Shown here piece after piece: positions 47,090-56,013 of a stretch of DNA of 64,000 bases. The notes under the pieces were generated by a model that saw nothing but the letters and a program-made list of their open reading frames with translations, was not told where the DNA came from and searched no databases. Numbering within the stretch: the stretch's first letter is position 1; the number at the start of each line of letters is the position of its first letter. The translations under genes and the position numbers were made by a program. The DNA is from Aquimarina algiphila. Its GTDB lineage: Bacteria; Bacteroidota; Bacteroidia; Flavobacteriales; Flavobacteriaceae. The stretch is from NCBI RefSeq assembly GCF_007489275.1, contig NZ_VLNR01000014.1, positions 1-64,000 on the forward strand. Reading direction: 5' to 3'.

Positions 47090-47250
47090 ATAAGTAGGTG
47101 GTCATTGCCTTTTCTTTTTTTAAAGATAGTATCGTTTTATGGTCATTATGGGTTAAGGATTTCTTTGTTTTTCTTGAGCAAAATTATTTAGAAATCAAAA
47201 AACAAGCATTAAATTTTATTCAAAAAATGTATGTATTCTTAGTTTAATTT

Positions 47251-47616
47251 TCAAAGCCAATCCCCAAGAAATCTTCGAAAAGGAGTAAAGAATATGAATA
47301 CTGCAATTAGAATCACTAAAAACTTAATAAAAATAGAAGAAATCTCTGGTTTTGGAAACAATTTAGGAGTATTGTTTTCATCATTAAGTCGGCTTGTCTT
47401 TTCTTGCATAAGAATATCAGGAAACTGATATAAAGATTGCTCTCCATTTTTGAGATCTTCTTTTGGAAATTTTATACTCGGAAGAAGCCAAAGGAAGAAT
47501 TTATGTATTAGTATACTAAAAATTATAACAGACAACATTATTAATATAACGAATACTGGGTTGGCATTTGTGGAATCATAATAATAATATGGAGAAAATA
47601 ACCTTAATAGGATCAT
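47251..47616 (-). CDS. small membrane protein, hypothetical
   Basis: 121 residues with two membrane segments (about 20-45, FVILIMLSVIIFSILIHKFF; and about 94-112, IFIKFLVILIAVFIFFTPF). A hydrophilic loop of ~45 residues lies between. No family recognised. It is 135 bases downstream of the aminopeptidase gene on the same strand; a shared transcript is possible. Confidence 0.6.
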   Translation of the reverse strand: MILLRLFSPYYYYDSTNANPVFVILIMLSVIIFSILIHKFFLWLLPSIKFPKEDLKNGEQSLYQFPDILMQEKTSRLNDENNTPKLFPKPEISSIFIKFLVILIAVFIFFTPFRRFLGDWL

Positions 47617-47751
47617 TTTATATACTTTTTAAATAACTTCCTTAAAGATATTATTTTTTAAATAGACGAATAACAATAATATCAAAAATACCTTATAAGT
47701 TCTATTTTTAGGACTAATAAGGTAATGATATGCCAGAACAATAAATGAAAT

Positions 47752-49047
47752 CTATGACTTGTTCATAAGCTCTTCAATTTCTTCTGCTTCTATAGGGATA
47801 TTGGCCATAAGATTAAAAGGGTCTCCTTTTTCCTGTATAACAACATCATCTTCTAGTCGTATTCCAAAACCTTCATCCGGAATATAAATCCCTGGTTCTA
47901 ATGTAAATACCATATTTGCTTGCATAGGTTCGGTTAAAATACCGTAGTCATGAGTATCTAATCCGATATGATGAGAAGTACCGTGCATTAGATATTTTTT
48001 ATAGGCAGGCCATTCAGAGTCTTCTTTTTGTACATCGGCTTTATCTAATAATCCCAGCCCTAATAATTCTGAAGTCATAATCTTACCTACTTCTACATGA
48101 TAATCTGCCCAGATAGTTCCTGGTACTAACATTTTAGTCGCTTCATTTTTAACACGCAGTACGGCATCGTACACGGCTCTTTGTCGTTTGGTATAGGTTC
48201 CAGACACAGGAATTGTACGGGATAAGTCACTAGAATAGTTAGCATATTCTGCAGCAACATCCATCAAAATCAAATCTCCTGCCTTACACTGCTGATTGTT
48301 TTCTATATAATGAAGAACATTAGCATTAGTTCCACTTGCTATTATGGGAGTATATGCAAATCCTTTGGACCTGTTATTGATAAATTCGTGTAGTAATTCG
48401 GCTTCGATATTATATTCCCAAACGCCAGGTTTTACAAATCCCAAAAGTCTTCTAAACCCTTTTTCAGTAATATTACATGCCGTTTGCATCAGATCAATTT
48501 CTATAGCGTCTTTTACAGAACGTAATCGTTGTAAAATAGGATTACTTTTGGCAACCGTATGTGCGGGATATTTTGCTTTCCACCATTTGGTAAAACGATC
48601 TTCTCGAGTTTCGGTTTCTACATTTGATCGGTAGTGCTCATTCGTATTGACATATACGGTTTCACATTGCGTCATGACCTCAAAAAAAATCTTTTCTAAA
48701 TCCTGAAGCCAATACACAGTTTTAATTCCAGAAACTTCCAAAGCACGTTCTTTGGTGAGTTTTTCACCTTCCCAAATGGCAATATGCTCGCTGGTTTCTT
48801 TTAAAAATAGGATCTCACGATGTTTTGCTAACGGAGCATCAGGAAAAAGAAGTAAAACACTTTCTTCCTGATCTACACCACTTAAATAGAAGATATCCCT
48901 GTGTTGCTCAAAAGGCATAGTGCTATCTGCACTAATTGGATAGATATCATTACTGTTAAATACGGCAATGCTATTAGGTTTCATTTGTGCTGTAAAGTTC
49001 TTTCTATTCTTTATGAAAAGATTGCTATCTATTTGGTGGTATTTCAT
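47752..49047 (-). CDS. pepP: Xaa-Pro aminopeptidase (aminopeptidase P)
   Basis: 431 residues. The N-terminal creatinase-like domain has FEQHRDIFYLSGVDQEESVL. The catalytic pita-bread domain (about 165-425) carries the two-metal ligands: LMDVAAEYANYSSDLSRTIP (two Asp), HGTSHHIGLDTHD (His), FTLEPGIYI (Glu) and GIRLEDDVVI (Glu). It removes the N-terminal residue from peptides with proline second. No signal peptide, so cytoplasmic. The symbol is assigned by family. Confidence 0.93.
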   Translation of the reverse strand: MKYHQIDSNLFIKNRKNFTAQMKPNSIAVFNSNDIYPISADSTMPFEQHRDIFYLSGVDQEESVLLLFPDAPLAKHREILFLKETSEHIAIWEGEKLTKERALEVSGIKTVYWLQDLEKIFFEVMTQCETVYVNTNEHYRSNVETETREDRFTKWWKAKYPAHTVAKSNPILQRLRSVKDAIEIDLMQTACNITEKGFRRLLGFVKPGVWEYNIEAELLHEFINNRSKGFAYTPIIASGTNANVLHYIENNQQCKAGDLILMDVAAEYANYSSDLSRTIPVSGTYTKRQRAVYDAVLRVKNEATKMLVPGTIWADYHVEVGKIMTSELLGLGLLDKADVQKEDSEWPAYKKYLMHGTSHHIGLDTHDYGILTEPMQANMVFTLEPGIYIPDEGFGIRLEDDVVIQEKGDPFNLMANIPIEAEEIEELMNKS

Positions 49048-49132
49048 CTGATACTAATTTATTAAATGCTCATTACGGATTTCCAAAAATACTAAAGCAA
49101 AAAGGATGTATTGTTAAACAATATCTAAAAAT

Positions 49133-49163
49133 TTTGAGGTTATTTTCACAATATCTACTTTCA
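49133..49163 (+). promoter_or_regulatory. promoter-like TTTG-N19-TACTTTCA
   Basis: TTTG at 49133-49136 and TACTTTCA at 49156-49163, 19 bases apart. This fits the Bacteroidetes -33/-7 pattern with one mismatch in the -7 box and lies 21 bases before the start at 49185. Confidence 0.45.
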
Positions 49164-49184
49164 GCCCACTAAATATCCATCAAA

Positions 49185-52037
49185 ATGAAAATATTCACAT
49201 CGTCATTAGTATTCGTATTGCTGTCAACCATAGTTTTTGCTCAGCAATCCCCAACACCTGCAGAGGTCGTACAAAAAGGATTGTCTGCCAAAAAGCAAAT
49301 GGAAACTTCTTCATTAGTTCGGCATGTTCCATTTAAAAATATTGGTCCTACTGTAATGAGTGGACGTGTAGTCGATGTCGATGTCAACCCAGAAAATACC
49401 GCAGAATTTTATGTAGGATATGCTTCAGGAGGATTGTGGTATACTGTAAATAACGGAACCACATTTGAGCCGGTTCTGGATACTGCAGAAACCATTAATG
49501 TGGGTGATATTGCAGTAGATTGGAAAAACAATATCATCTGGGTAGGAACAGGTGAGAATAACTCATCGAGATCATCCTATGCCGGGACAGGAATTTTAAA
49601 ATCTACTGATAAAGGTAAAACCTGGAAAAATGTTGGACTACCCGATTCACATCATATCGGTAGAATTGTTATTAACCCTAATAATCCCGATGAGGTTGTT
49701 GTGGGAGTTACAGGACATTTATATTCTGTTAATGAAGAACGTGGAGTATATAAAACTACAGACGGAGGAACCACCTGGAATAAAACTTTATTTATTAATA
49801 ATGAAACGGGTATTATCGATCTGGCATCTGCTCCTAATAATTTTAATGTTATGTATGCAGCTGCATGGGATAAGGACCGTAAAGCATGGAATTTTGAAGG
49901 AAACGGACCAGGGTCTGGAGTATATAAAAGTACAGATGCCGGGAACACCTGGACCAAGATTTCTGTAGAAGGGAGTGGTTTTCCTACGGGAGAAGGTGTA
50001 GGTAGAATTGGGCTTGCTGTTTTTGATCAAAACACAGTGTATGTTGTACATGATAGCCAGTTTAGAAGAGATAAAAGCGATACTAAAAAAGATGGTGAAG
50101 GATTGACTAAAGAAGATTTTAAAACCATGTCAAAAGATGCTTTTTTAAAACTAGAAGATAAAAAGCTAAATGCATTTCTAAAAACAAATGGTTTTCAGGA
50201 AAAGTACAGAGCTGATAATCTAAAACAACTGGTCCGTGGAGGCACAGTACAACCTATAGATCTTGCCAAATATCTTGAAGATGCAAATGCCATGTTATTT
50301 GATACGCCTGTTGTTGGAGCAGAAGTATATCGTAGTGATGATGCAGGTAAATCCTGGAAGAAAACTCATGAGGATTTTCTAGATGATATTTTTTATAGCT
50401 ATGGATATTATTTTGCTCAGATACAGGTAAACCCAGCAAATAAAGATCATATTTATATATCTGGAGTACCTATCCTAAAGTCTAAAGATGCAGGAAAGAC
50501 CTTTACCAGTATTAGTGGTAGAAATGTTCATGCAGATCATCATTCCCTATGGATTAATCCTAAAAACCCAATGCATTTGATCAATGGTAATGACGGGGGA
50601 GTAAATATATCTTATGATGATGGTGAGCATTGGATTAAAGCCAATCAGCCAAGTGTAGGACAGTTTTACTATATTAATGTAGATAATGAAAAACCTTATA
50701 ATGTATATGGAGGTCTACAGGATAACGGAGTTTGGGTAGGAGCGCATAATGCCAGAGAAGATGTTTCTTGGCACCAAAGTGGTCATTATCCCTGGGAAAG
50801 TATTATGGGAGGTGATGGTATGCAGGTGCAGATCGATAATCGGAATGCTAATATCGTATATACCGGATTTCAGTTTGGAAACTATTTTAGATTGGATAGA
50901 GCAAAGGAAAAGCAGACCTATATCCAACCAAAGCATGAGTTAGGAGAATCACCATATCGATTCAATTGGCAAACACCAATTTTATTATCTCCGCACAATC
51001 AGGATATCCTGTATTTAGGAGGAAATAAATTAATGCGATCTATGAATCAGGGTGATGACTGGACTGCTATATCCAATGATCTAACCGGTGGAGGCAAAAA
51101 AGGAAATGTAGCCTATGGTACATTAACTACAATTTCTGAATCTCCTTTTCAGTTTGGATTAATCTATACAGGTAGTGATGATGGATTGGTGTATGTAACC
51201 AAAAACTCTGGCGGAAGTTGGAATAAAATCTCCAATACGTTACCTAAAGATTTGTGGGTATCCAGAGTAATTGCTTCTTCTCATAAAAAAGAAAGGGTAT
51301 ATGTGACGCTTAATGGGTATCGATGGGATGACTTTACACCTTACGTATATGTAAGTGAAAACTACGGACAAACCTGGACAGCGATTGGAAGTAATTTACC
51401 TGCATCTGCTATTAATGTAATTAAGGAAGATCCTGAAAATGAAAACGTATTGTATTTGGGAACTGATAATGGTGCTTATGTAACTTTGGATAAAGGAAAA
51501 ACATGGCAGGCATTCTCTGAAGGAATCCCTGATGTAGCAGTGCATGATATTGTTATCCAGGAAGATGCTAAAGATCTACTTTTAGGGACACACGGTAGAA
51601 GTATCTACAAAACTAATATAGAGCCAATACAACTACTTGATAATACCATTATCAATAAAGGACTTCATGTTTTTGAAAATGAAGGTATGAAATGGTCAGA
51701 ACGATGGGGCGTTTCCTGGAGCAAGTGGATGGAACCTAGAGAACCATCATTACCCATCACATTTTATGCATCAGCTCCTGGGAAGTTTACAGTTAAGATT
51801 ACTACAGCCTCGGGAAAAATACTTCAACAGTTTTCTGTAGATGGAGACAAAGGACTAAACTATACAAAGTATGATGTAACGATTACCGAAAAAGCAAAAA
51901 ACATTCTCGAAAAAGAATTTCCTGATGATAAAGTAGTAAAAAGAAAGAATGGAAAATACTACTTACCTATCGGAAGCTACGAAATTGTAATTAGTGATGG
52001 TAAGAAAACCGAGAAAGTTGGTCTTGAGATAAATTGA
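49185..52037 (+). CDS. exported sortilin/BNR-repeat propeller protein (glycosyl hydrolase-like)
   Basis: 950 residues with a signal peptide (MKIFTSSLVFVLLSTIVFAQ). Repeated BNR/VPS10 blades are seen throughout: GILKSTDKGKTWKNVG, GVYKTTDGGTTWNKT, GVYKSTDAGNTWTKIS, VYRSDDAGKSWKKT, VYVTKNSGGSWNKIS and YVTLDKGKTWQAFS. A helical insertion (about 295-360) interrupts the propeller, and a beta-rich C-terminal domain starts near 830. Homologues are often called glycosyl hydrolases because of similarity to xyloglucanase propellers, but I see no convincing catalytic pair, so a binding role is equally possible. It is transcribed alone. Confidence 0.88.
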   Translation: MKIFTSSLVFVLLSTIVFAQQSPTPAEVVQKGLSAKKQMETSSLVRHVPFKNIGPTVMSGRVVDVDVNPENTAEFYVGYASGGLWYTVNNGTTFEPVLDTAETINVGDIAVDWKNNIIWVGTGENNSSRSSYAGTGILKSTDKGKTWKNVGLPDSHHIGRIVINPNNPDEVVVGVTGHLYSVNEERGVYKTTDGGTTWNKTLFINNETGIIDLASAPNNFNVMYAAAWDKDRKAWNFEGNGPGSGVYKSTDAGNTWTKISVEGSGFPTGEGVGRIGLAVFDQNTVYVVHDSQFRRDKSDTKKDGEGLTKEDFKTMSKDAFLKLEDKKLNAFLKTNGFQEKYRADNLKQLVRGGTVQPIDLAKYLEDANAMLFDTPVVGAEVYRSDDAGKSWKKTHEDFLDDIFYSYGYYFAQIQVNPANKDHIYISGVPILKSKDAGKTFTSISGRNVHADHHSLWINPKNPMHLINGNDGGVNISYDDGEHWIKANQPSVGQFYYINVDNEKPYNVYGGLQDNGVWVGAHNAREDVSWHQSGHYPWESIMGGDGMQVQIDNRNANIVYTGFQFGNYFRLDRAKEKQTYIQPKHELGESPYRFNWQTPILLSPHNQDILYLGGNKLMRSMNQGDDWTAISNDLTGGGKKGNVAYGTLTTISESPFQFGLIYTGSDDGLVYVTKNSGGSWNKISNTLPKDLWVSRVIASSHKKERVYVTLNGYRWDDFTPYVYVSENYGQTWTAIGSNLPASAINVIKEDPENENVLYLGTDNGAYVTLDKGKTWQAFSEGIPDVAVHDIVIQEDAKDLLLGTHGRSIYKTNIEPIQLLDNTIINKGLHVFENEGMKWSERWGVSWSKWMEPREPSLPITFYASAPGKFTVKITTASGKILQQFSVDGDKGLNYTKYDVTITEKAKNILEKEFPDDKVVKRKNGKYYLPIGSYEIVISDGKKTEKVGLEIN

Positions 52038-52095
52038 TACATTCCTTTTGTTATTAACTATACAAGAGAAATATATTTTTATTTATACACAAACA

Positions 52096-52143
52096 AAAAC
52101 CCTCAGATTATGCTTTCCCTATGCATAATTTGAGGGTTTTTAA
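52096..52143. terminator. strong bidirectional terminator
   Basis: 18-bp stem (AAAACCCTCAGATTATGC and its complement with one G-U pair) and a 9-base loop. A and T runs lie on both sides. It serves both the rightward propeller gene and the leftward precursor peptide gene. Confidence 0.88.
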
Positions 52144-52160
52144 TTTTTTTGTTTATTTGA

Positions 52161-52361
52161 TTATCCTCCTAGAATTGTATTACCAGCTGTATGAGTTTTG
52201 GTAGGACAGCCAGGAGCAAATGTGTGTAGATAATAAAAAATTACTCCTTGACAATCAGGTCTTCCACTTTTCCCATGCCCGCCATTAATAGATGACATTT
52301 GCTCCAGTTTTGTAATATTTAATTTCTCAAGCGTTAACTTTTTTCCCGTTGCTTTTTTCAT
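52161..52361 (-). CDS. RiPP precursor peptide, class I lanthipeptide-like, orphan
   Basis: 66 residues from the ATG at 52361 (another Met two codons upstream). The leader KKLTLEKLNITKLEQMSSIN ends at a Gly-Gly, matching in memory the KLxLxKxxIxxL...INGG leaders of Bacteroidetes class I lanthipeptide or natural-product precursors. The core of about 38 residues has Ser, several Thr and two Cys (RPDCQGVIF, FAPGCPTKTHTAGNT), enough for thioether rings, and ends in a second GG. No lanthionine dehydratase or cyclase, radical-SAM enzyme or peptidase-containing transporter lies in the window, so modification and export genes must be elsewhere, or the peptide acts unmodified. A regulatory palindrome lies 95 bases upstream. 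Confidence 0.75.
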   Translation of the reverse strand: MKKATGKKLTLEKLNITKLEQMSSINGGHGKSGRPDCQGVIFYYLHTFAPGCPTKTHTAGNTILGG

Positions 52362-52455
52362 AATCATTGATTTTTAAGTTTTACTTTTCTTGTATTCCGA
52401 GAATAAATATAGAGTAAAAATCATGATATAACCTAGAAATGAGGGAGTTATTAGA

Positions 52456-52474
52456 CGAAATTCACGGAATTTCG
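52456..52474. promoter_or_regulatory. palindromic operator site 1, before RiPP precursor
   Basis: CGAAATTCACGGAATTTCG: perfect 8-bp arms around ACG. Read leftward it is 95 bases upstream of the precursor start and about 60 bases upstream of a TATATTTA box (52404-52411). It also lies 6 bases after the stop of the TPR regulator gene. Confidence 0.6.
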
Positions 52475-52480
52475 ATAAAA

Positions 52481-54232
52481 TCATGGGGTGTTTAGACTAT
52501 GTAATCGTTTAATAAAATAGGAAGTTTTGATGCCTGTACTCTTTTTAAATGCTGAAGAAAAAGACTCGGCCGTATTAAATCCCATCTCTTCTGCAATGCC
52601 TTGTATGGTATAATTTTTAAGAGTTTTGTTTTCTTTAAGTTGGGTTACTGCATGGTCTATTCTAAGGTCATTAATATAATTGGCAAAATTCTTATGTTTA
52701 TGATGGTTGATTACTTTGGATAAATATTTAGTATTGGTTTTGATATCTTTGGCCAAAGAGGTCGTACTAATATTCTTTTTTAAGAAGTGTTTGTTGGTTT
52801 CAAACAAATCAAGTTTATTTAGGATCTCCATTACAATATCATCCGCCACGCCAATATCATCATTAGGTTTTTCTTGTGCTGTTTCATTGGGTTTAGGATT
52901 GTCTTTATCTATAAGTTCTTCAAATTTTTGCTGATATGTTTTTCTTTTTTTGTATTGCCGATATAGAAAAACAATTGTAATAGCAGCAAGTGATGAGAGA
53001 AAAACCACCAAAAAATTTAGGTTTTTATTATTACCTTTAAGTTCCTCTATAAGTGTTTCTTTTTCTTTAAGTAATAATGGAGTATCAAACTCTTTAAATA
53101 AACGAGAAGAAACAAAAGAAGTTTTCTTAGTAATAATACTGTCAAATTGGAGCAGTTTATTAATGGATTCTAGTTGTCGTTCTTTTTTCTCATTGGCTTT
53201 ATAAAAGTTAATCATAAACTCATACCCTTCTCTAACCTCAGAAGGTGTAATTTTTTCTTGTTGTACAATAGAATCCATTGCAAGAAAATGCGTTCTGGCT
53301 GATATGACATCTTGTTGTAACATTTGTAATTTTCCTAGATAAAATTCACCTAGAATATGTACTTTCTTATTTTCATAGTGATTTTTATCTAATAGATGAA
53401 TACCTTTAATAATACTGTCATAAGACTCGTCGAACTTTTCTTTAGAGAATAAATTAATGCCTTCATTAATAAGGATTTTTCCATAAAATCGATTAAAATA
53501 ATATTTAGATTTCTGTAATCGCTGAATTCCTTTAAAATGATATATTGTGGCAGAATCTAAATGATTATTATAGCGATAGGATTCGGCTAAAGCAATAGAC
53601 GATTTTAAATATCTAGTAGTATCATTATAATGCTTATTTATAATATGAGTAAAGTTTTCTTTAAAAAGAGGTAAGGCTTCCTGATGTTTCCCGATTTCAG
53701 TTTTAATACGTGCAATATTATGCTTGGTTATATATATGTACTCAATATTATTTATCTTTTCGGCCTGCGAAAGAGCTTTTAGGTAACTATCTAGAGCAAA
53801 AGGATATTCTCCAACATTAAAATAATAAACTCCTTTAAAAGAATATGCTTGAATTGGAAAAGTTTTATCATTCAGATCTTTACTTAATTCAATTGAGAGA
53901 TCTAGTAACCTTATCTTTTCTGACTCTTCTTCCGCATAGTATGAAAGTAAACAATAAGCCTGAGCCATTTTCAAGTTATTATCTTCACTTCTAGCTTTTT
54001 TAAAAAAAGTGTTTAAATAAATTTTAGAGGTTAGAGTATCTGGCCAGGTTTTAATATAAATTTTATACAATTGTTCATAATCCAATCCTTTAAGAGAATC
54101 TGGGATAACAAAATCTTTGTCTTGCGCTGTAGTGATTTGTGCACCAAAAATGAAAAACACACATACTATCCTTATCCAGAAGGAAGTAAAAAAGAGATAT
54201 GTCTTTTTTAGTTTCAAGGGGTTTTTGTCCAT
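52481..54232 (-). CDS. TPR-transmembrane-AraC-type regulator
   Basis: 583 residues. A signal-anchor or signal peptide (about 14-36, ending ITTAQ) precedes about 340 residues of TPR-like helical repeats (AYSFKGVYYFNVGEYPFALD, EALPLFKENF, KILINEGINLFSKEKFDESY). A membrane segment lies at about 405-424 (NLNFLVVFLSSLAAITIVFL). The C-terminal AraC/XylS-type HTH spans about 480-575 (ISTTSLAKDIKTNTKYLSKV, NFANYINDLRID, IQGIAEEMGFNTAESFSSAF). So sensing is on the outside and DNA binding in the cytoplasm. It is divergent from a second HTH regulator and next to the RiPP precursor. Autoregulation through site 2 is plausible. Confidence 0.88.
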   Translation of the reverse strand: MDKNPLKLKKTYLFFTSFWIRIVCVFFIFGAQITTAQDKDFVIPDSLKGLDYEQLYKIYIKTWPDTLTSKIYLNTFFKKARSEDNNLKMAQAYCLLSYYAEEESEKIRLLDLSIELSKDLNDKTFPIQAYSFKGVYYFNVGEYPFALDSYLKALSQAEKINNIEYIYITKHNIARIKTEIGKHQEALPLFKENFTHIINKHYNDTTRYLKSSIALAESYRYNNHLDSATIYHFKGIQRLQKSKYYFNRFYGKILINEGINLFSKEKFDESYDSIIKGIHLLDKNHYENKKVHILGEFYLGKLQMLQQDVISARTHFLAMDSIVQQEKITPSEVREGYEFMINFYKANEKKERQLESINKLLQFDSIITKKTSFVSSRLFKEFDTPLLLKEKETLIEELKGNNKNLNFLVVFLSSLAAITIVFLYRQYKKRKTYQQKFEELIDKDNPKPNETAQEKPNDDIGVADDIVMEILNKLDLFETNKHFLKKNISTTSLAKDIKTNTKYLSKVINHHKHKNFANYINDLRIDHAVTQLKENKTLKNYTIQGIAEEMGFNTAESFSSAFKKSTGIKTSYFIKRLHSLNTP

Positions 54233-54331
54233 TTATATCACTATAAAGATACTATTTTCTGTCGTTATTGGGATTTATTGCAAAATCAGCATAAACACTT
54301 GATATTCAAATATTTATTTTCAAAAATCAAT

Positions 54332-54354
54332 CTCGAAATTCTTAGAATTTCGAG
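54332..54354. promoter_or_regulatory. palindromic operator site 2, between the two regulators
   Basis: A perfect 23-base palindrome: CTCGAAATTC, TTA, then GAATTTCGAG. The inner 19 bases match site 1 except at the three central positions. It lies just upstream of the -33 TTTG of the rightward regulator, a position expected for an activator. Confidence 0.65.
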
Positions 54355-54362
54355 AAATTCCA

Positions 54363-54395
54363 TTTGTTTTTAGCAGTGTAGTCATTCTATATTTG
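54363..54395 (+). promoter_or_regulatory. promoter TTTG-N21-TATATTTG of the GAF regulator gene
   Basis: TTTG at 54363-54366 and TATATTTG at 54388-54395 with a 21-base spacer. This is an exact match to the Bacteroidetes consensus and the best promoter I see in the window. The start codon is at 54420. Confidence 0.6.
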
Positions 54396-54419
54396 ATTCA
54401 GACAAAAAAATCAATTGTG

Positions 54420-55694
54420 ATGAATATCAAGAAAAACATAGGGAATAAAATAGCAGTAAAAAAATCTGGTATACTACTATATGGATTTGTATTTCTTTTT
54501 GCGTGTGTAGTAGTTTTCAAAATACTAAAGATTAATATCACCTCGTTTGAGATGACCCATATGTTTACTTCTTTGATTGTATTAAACATTGCATTACTTC
54601 TAACAGTAGGGTATTTTCTTTTGATTACTATAAAGAACTTTTCAGGTTTTTATAGCATCCCAACATTGTTTCAAAAAACAGTGACAACGGTTTATGATCA
54701 TATTTTTAGCACAGTAAGCGTCGAAGTACAAGAGCCAGAGATCAACAAGGATAAGAAAAGTGGACTAAGAAATACATTTTCAAATTTTAATATCCCCGGT
54801 TTGAGTCAATCGTTTTCTGATAAAGAAGAACATAGGATACAAAATACAACGCCAGAAACAATTGCAGTACTTAGTTATTTTGCAACATCACTATTCGAGA
54901 AAAACAAACTCGAAGATGTACTTTGGGATATTGTAGAAAATTGCATTTCACAACTTCAGCTCGAGGATTGTGTAATCTATATGTTGGATACAGAAAAGAA
55001 AATGTTAATCCAAAAAGCGGCATTTGGGCATAAGAATAATGGAGAACGAAAAGTGATAAGCCCAATTCAAATTCCGTTAGGAAAAGGTATTGTAGGTAGA
55101 GTAGCGCAAACAGGAAGATTCGAATATATATCCGATGTTACCAATGATGCTGAGTATATTATAGATGATGCCAATAGAATGTCAGAACTCTCTATTCCTA
55201 TTTTTGTTGATGATGAGGTAGTGGGAGTTTTAGATTCTGAGCATTCACAAAAAGATTTTTTTACTGAAAATCATATTTTCTTATTTCAATTAATTGCCAG
55301 ATTAACCGAGAATAAGCTAAAACAGTTACAGACAAAAAATGCATGTCATATTACTGATGACAATGTGTATTTTAAAGAGCTTGAATTTTTAATGAAAGAA
55401 GCCAAAATATACAGAGATGCTAATCTGGGATTAGATAGTATGTCTACCCAACTCAATATTAGTGGTAACTATTTGTCGCAGCTAGTAAATAAAGTAACAG
55501 GTCGCAATTTTACAGATTATGTAAATGGATTTAGAATAGAAGATGCAAAATCAAAACTTAGAAATCCAGAATTTACAAACTATACTATTATCGCTATTGC
55601 ATTAGAGTCTGGGTTTAATTCTAAATCTACTTTTTATAGTGCTTTTAAGAAGCTAACGGGTATTTCACCAAAAGAATACAGGAAAATCCCTTAA
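54420..55694 (+). CDS. membrane-anchored GAF-AraC-type regulator
   Basis: 424 residues from ATG at 54420; an in-frame TTG at 54393 overlaps the -7 box and is unlikely. Two N-terminal membrane segments (about 17-35, 49-69), a linker, then a GAF domain at about 146-300 (VLWDIVENCISQLQLEDCVI, IPLGKGIVGRVAQTGRFEYI, SELSIPIFVDDEVVGVLDSE). The C-terminus has an AraC-type HTH (about 325-424: LDSMSTQLNISGNYLSQLVN, NFTDYVNGFRIEDA, IIAIALESGFNSKSTFYSAF). A GAF domain suggests small-molecule or redox sensing. It is divergent from the TPR-AraC regulator across site 2. Its stop codon touches the arm of a long inverted repeat. Confidence 0.9.
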   Translation: MNIKKNIGNKIAVKKSGILLYGFVFLFACVVVFKILKINITSFEMTHMFTSLIVLNIALLLTVGYFLLITIKNFSGFYSIPTLFQKTVTTVYDHIFSTVSVEVQEPEINKDKKSGLRNTFSNFNIPGLSQSFSDKEEHRIQNTTPETIAVLSYFATSLFEKNKLEDVLWDIVENCISQLQLEDCVIYMLDTEKKMLIQKAAFGHKNNGERKVISPIQIPLGKGIVGRVAQTGRFEYISDVTNDAEYIIDDANRMSELSIPIFVDDEVVGVLDSEHSQKDFFTENHIFLFQLIARLTENKLKQLQTKNACHITDDNVYFKELEFLMKEAKIYRDANLGLDSMSTQLNISGNYLSQLVNKVTGRNFTDYVNGFRIEDAKSKLRNPEFTNYTIIAIALESGFNSKSTFYSAFKKLTGISPKEYRKIP

Positions 55695-55864
55695 ACCCGC
55701 ATTATGCATTTGAAAATCTATTACAGCTTCCAACCGCTGCAAAATATACCGTTTTACTATGTTTTCAAGCTTAACCATAGCGATGCTATGCTAAATCTTA
55801 TAAAATATTATATTTTATGGCAGTTGAAACCTTCATGACAAAGTTCAAATGCATAATGCGGGTT
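55694..55864. repeat. 171-bp element with perfect 21-bp terminal inverted repeats
   Basis: 55694-55714 is the exact reverse complement of 55844-55864 (arm begins AACCCGCATTATGCATTTGA). Inside, the sides continue to pair imperfectly (AGCTTCCAACCGC.. with ..GCAGTTGAAACC) around a CATAGC GAT GCTATG palindrome. The whole can fold as one long hairpin, fitting a MITE-like mobile element or a large 3' structure. No ORF inside. Confidence 0.75.
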
Positions 55865-55872
55865 AAAATAAG

Positions 55873-55904
55873 TCCGAATTCTTTGAAATTCAAACTTTCC
55901 GGAC
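55873..55904 (+). promoter_or_regulatory. operator site 3, before the propeller lipoprotein
   Basis: TCCGAATTCTTTGAAATTCA followed by A, then ACTTTC and CGGAC; the outer GTCCG/CGGAC arms are inverted. The first 21 bases are identical to site 4. A TACTTTTA box starts at 55926, 53 bases from the site start. Confidence 0.6.
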
Positions 55905-56013
55905 ATTAACCTATTTCTTCTCAATTACTTTTATCACACTCTATATAGATGATGGACTCGTAGTATGATTTATATAAGGTATATCCAAAATAAATAGAAA
56001 AACATATAGACTG

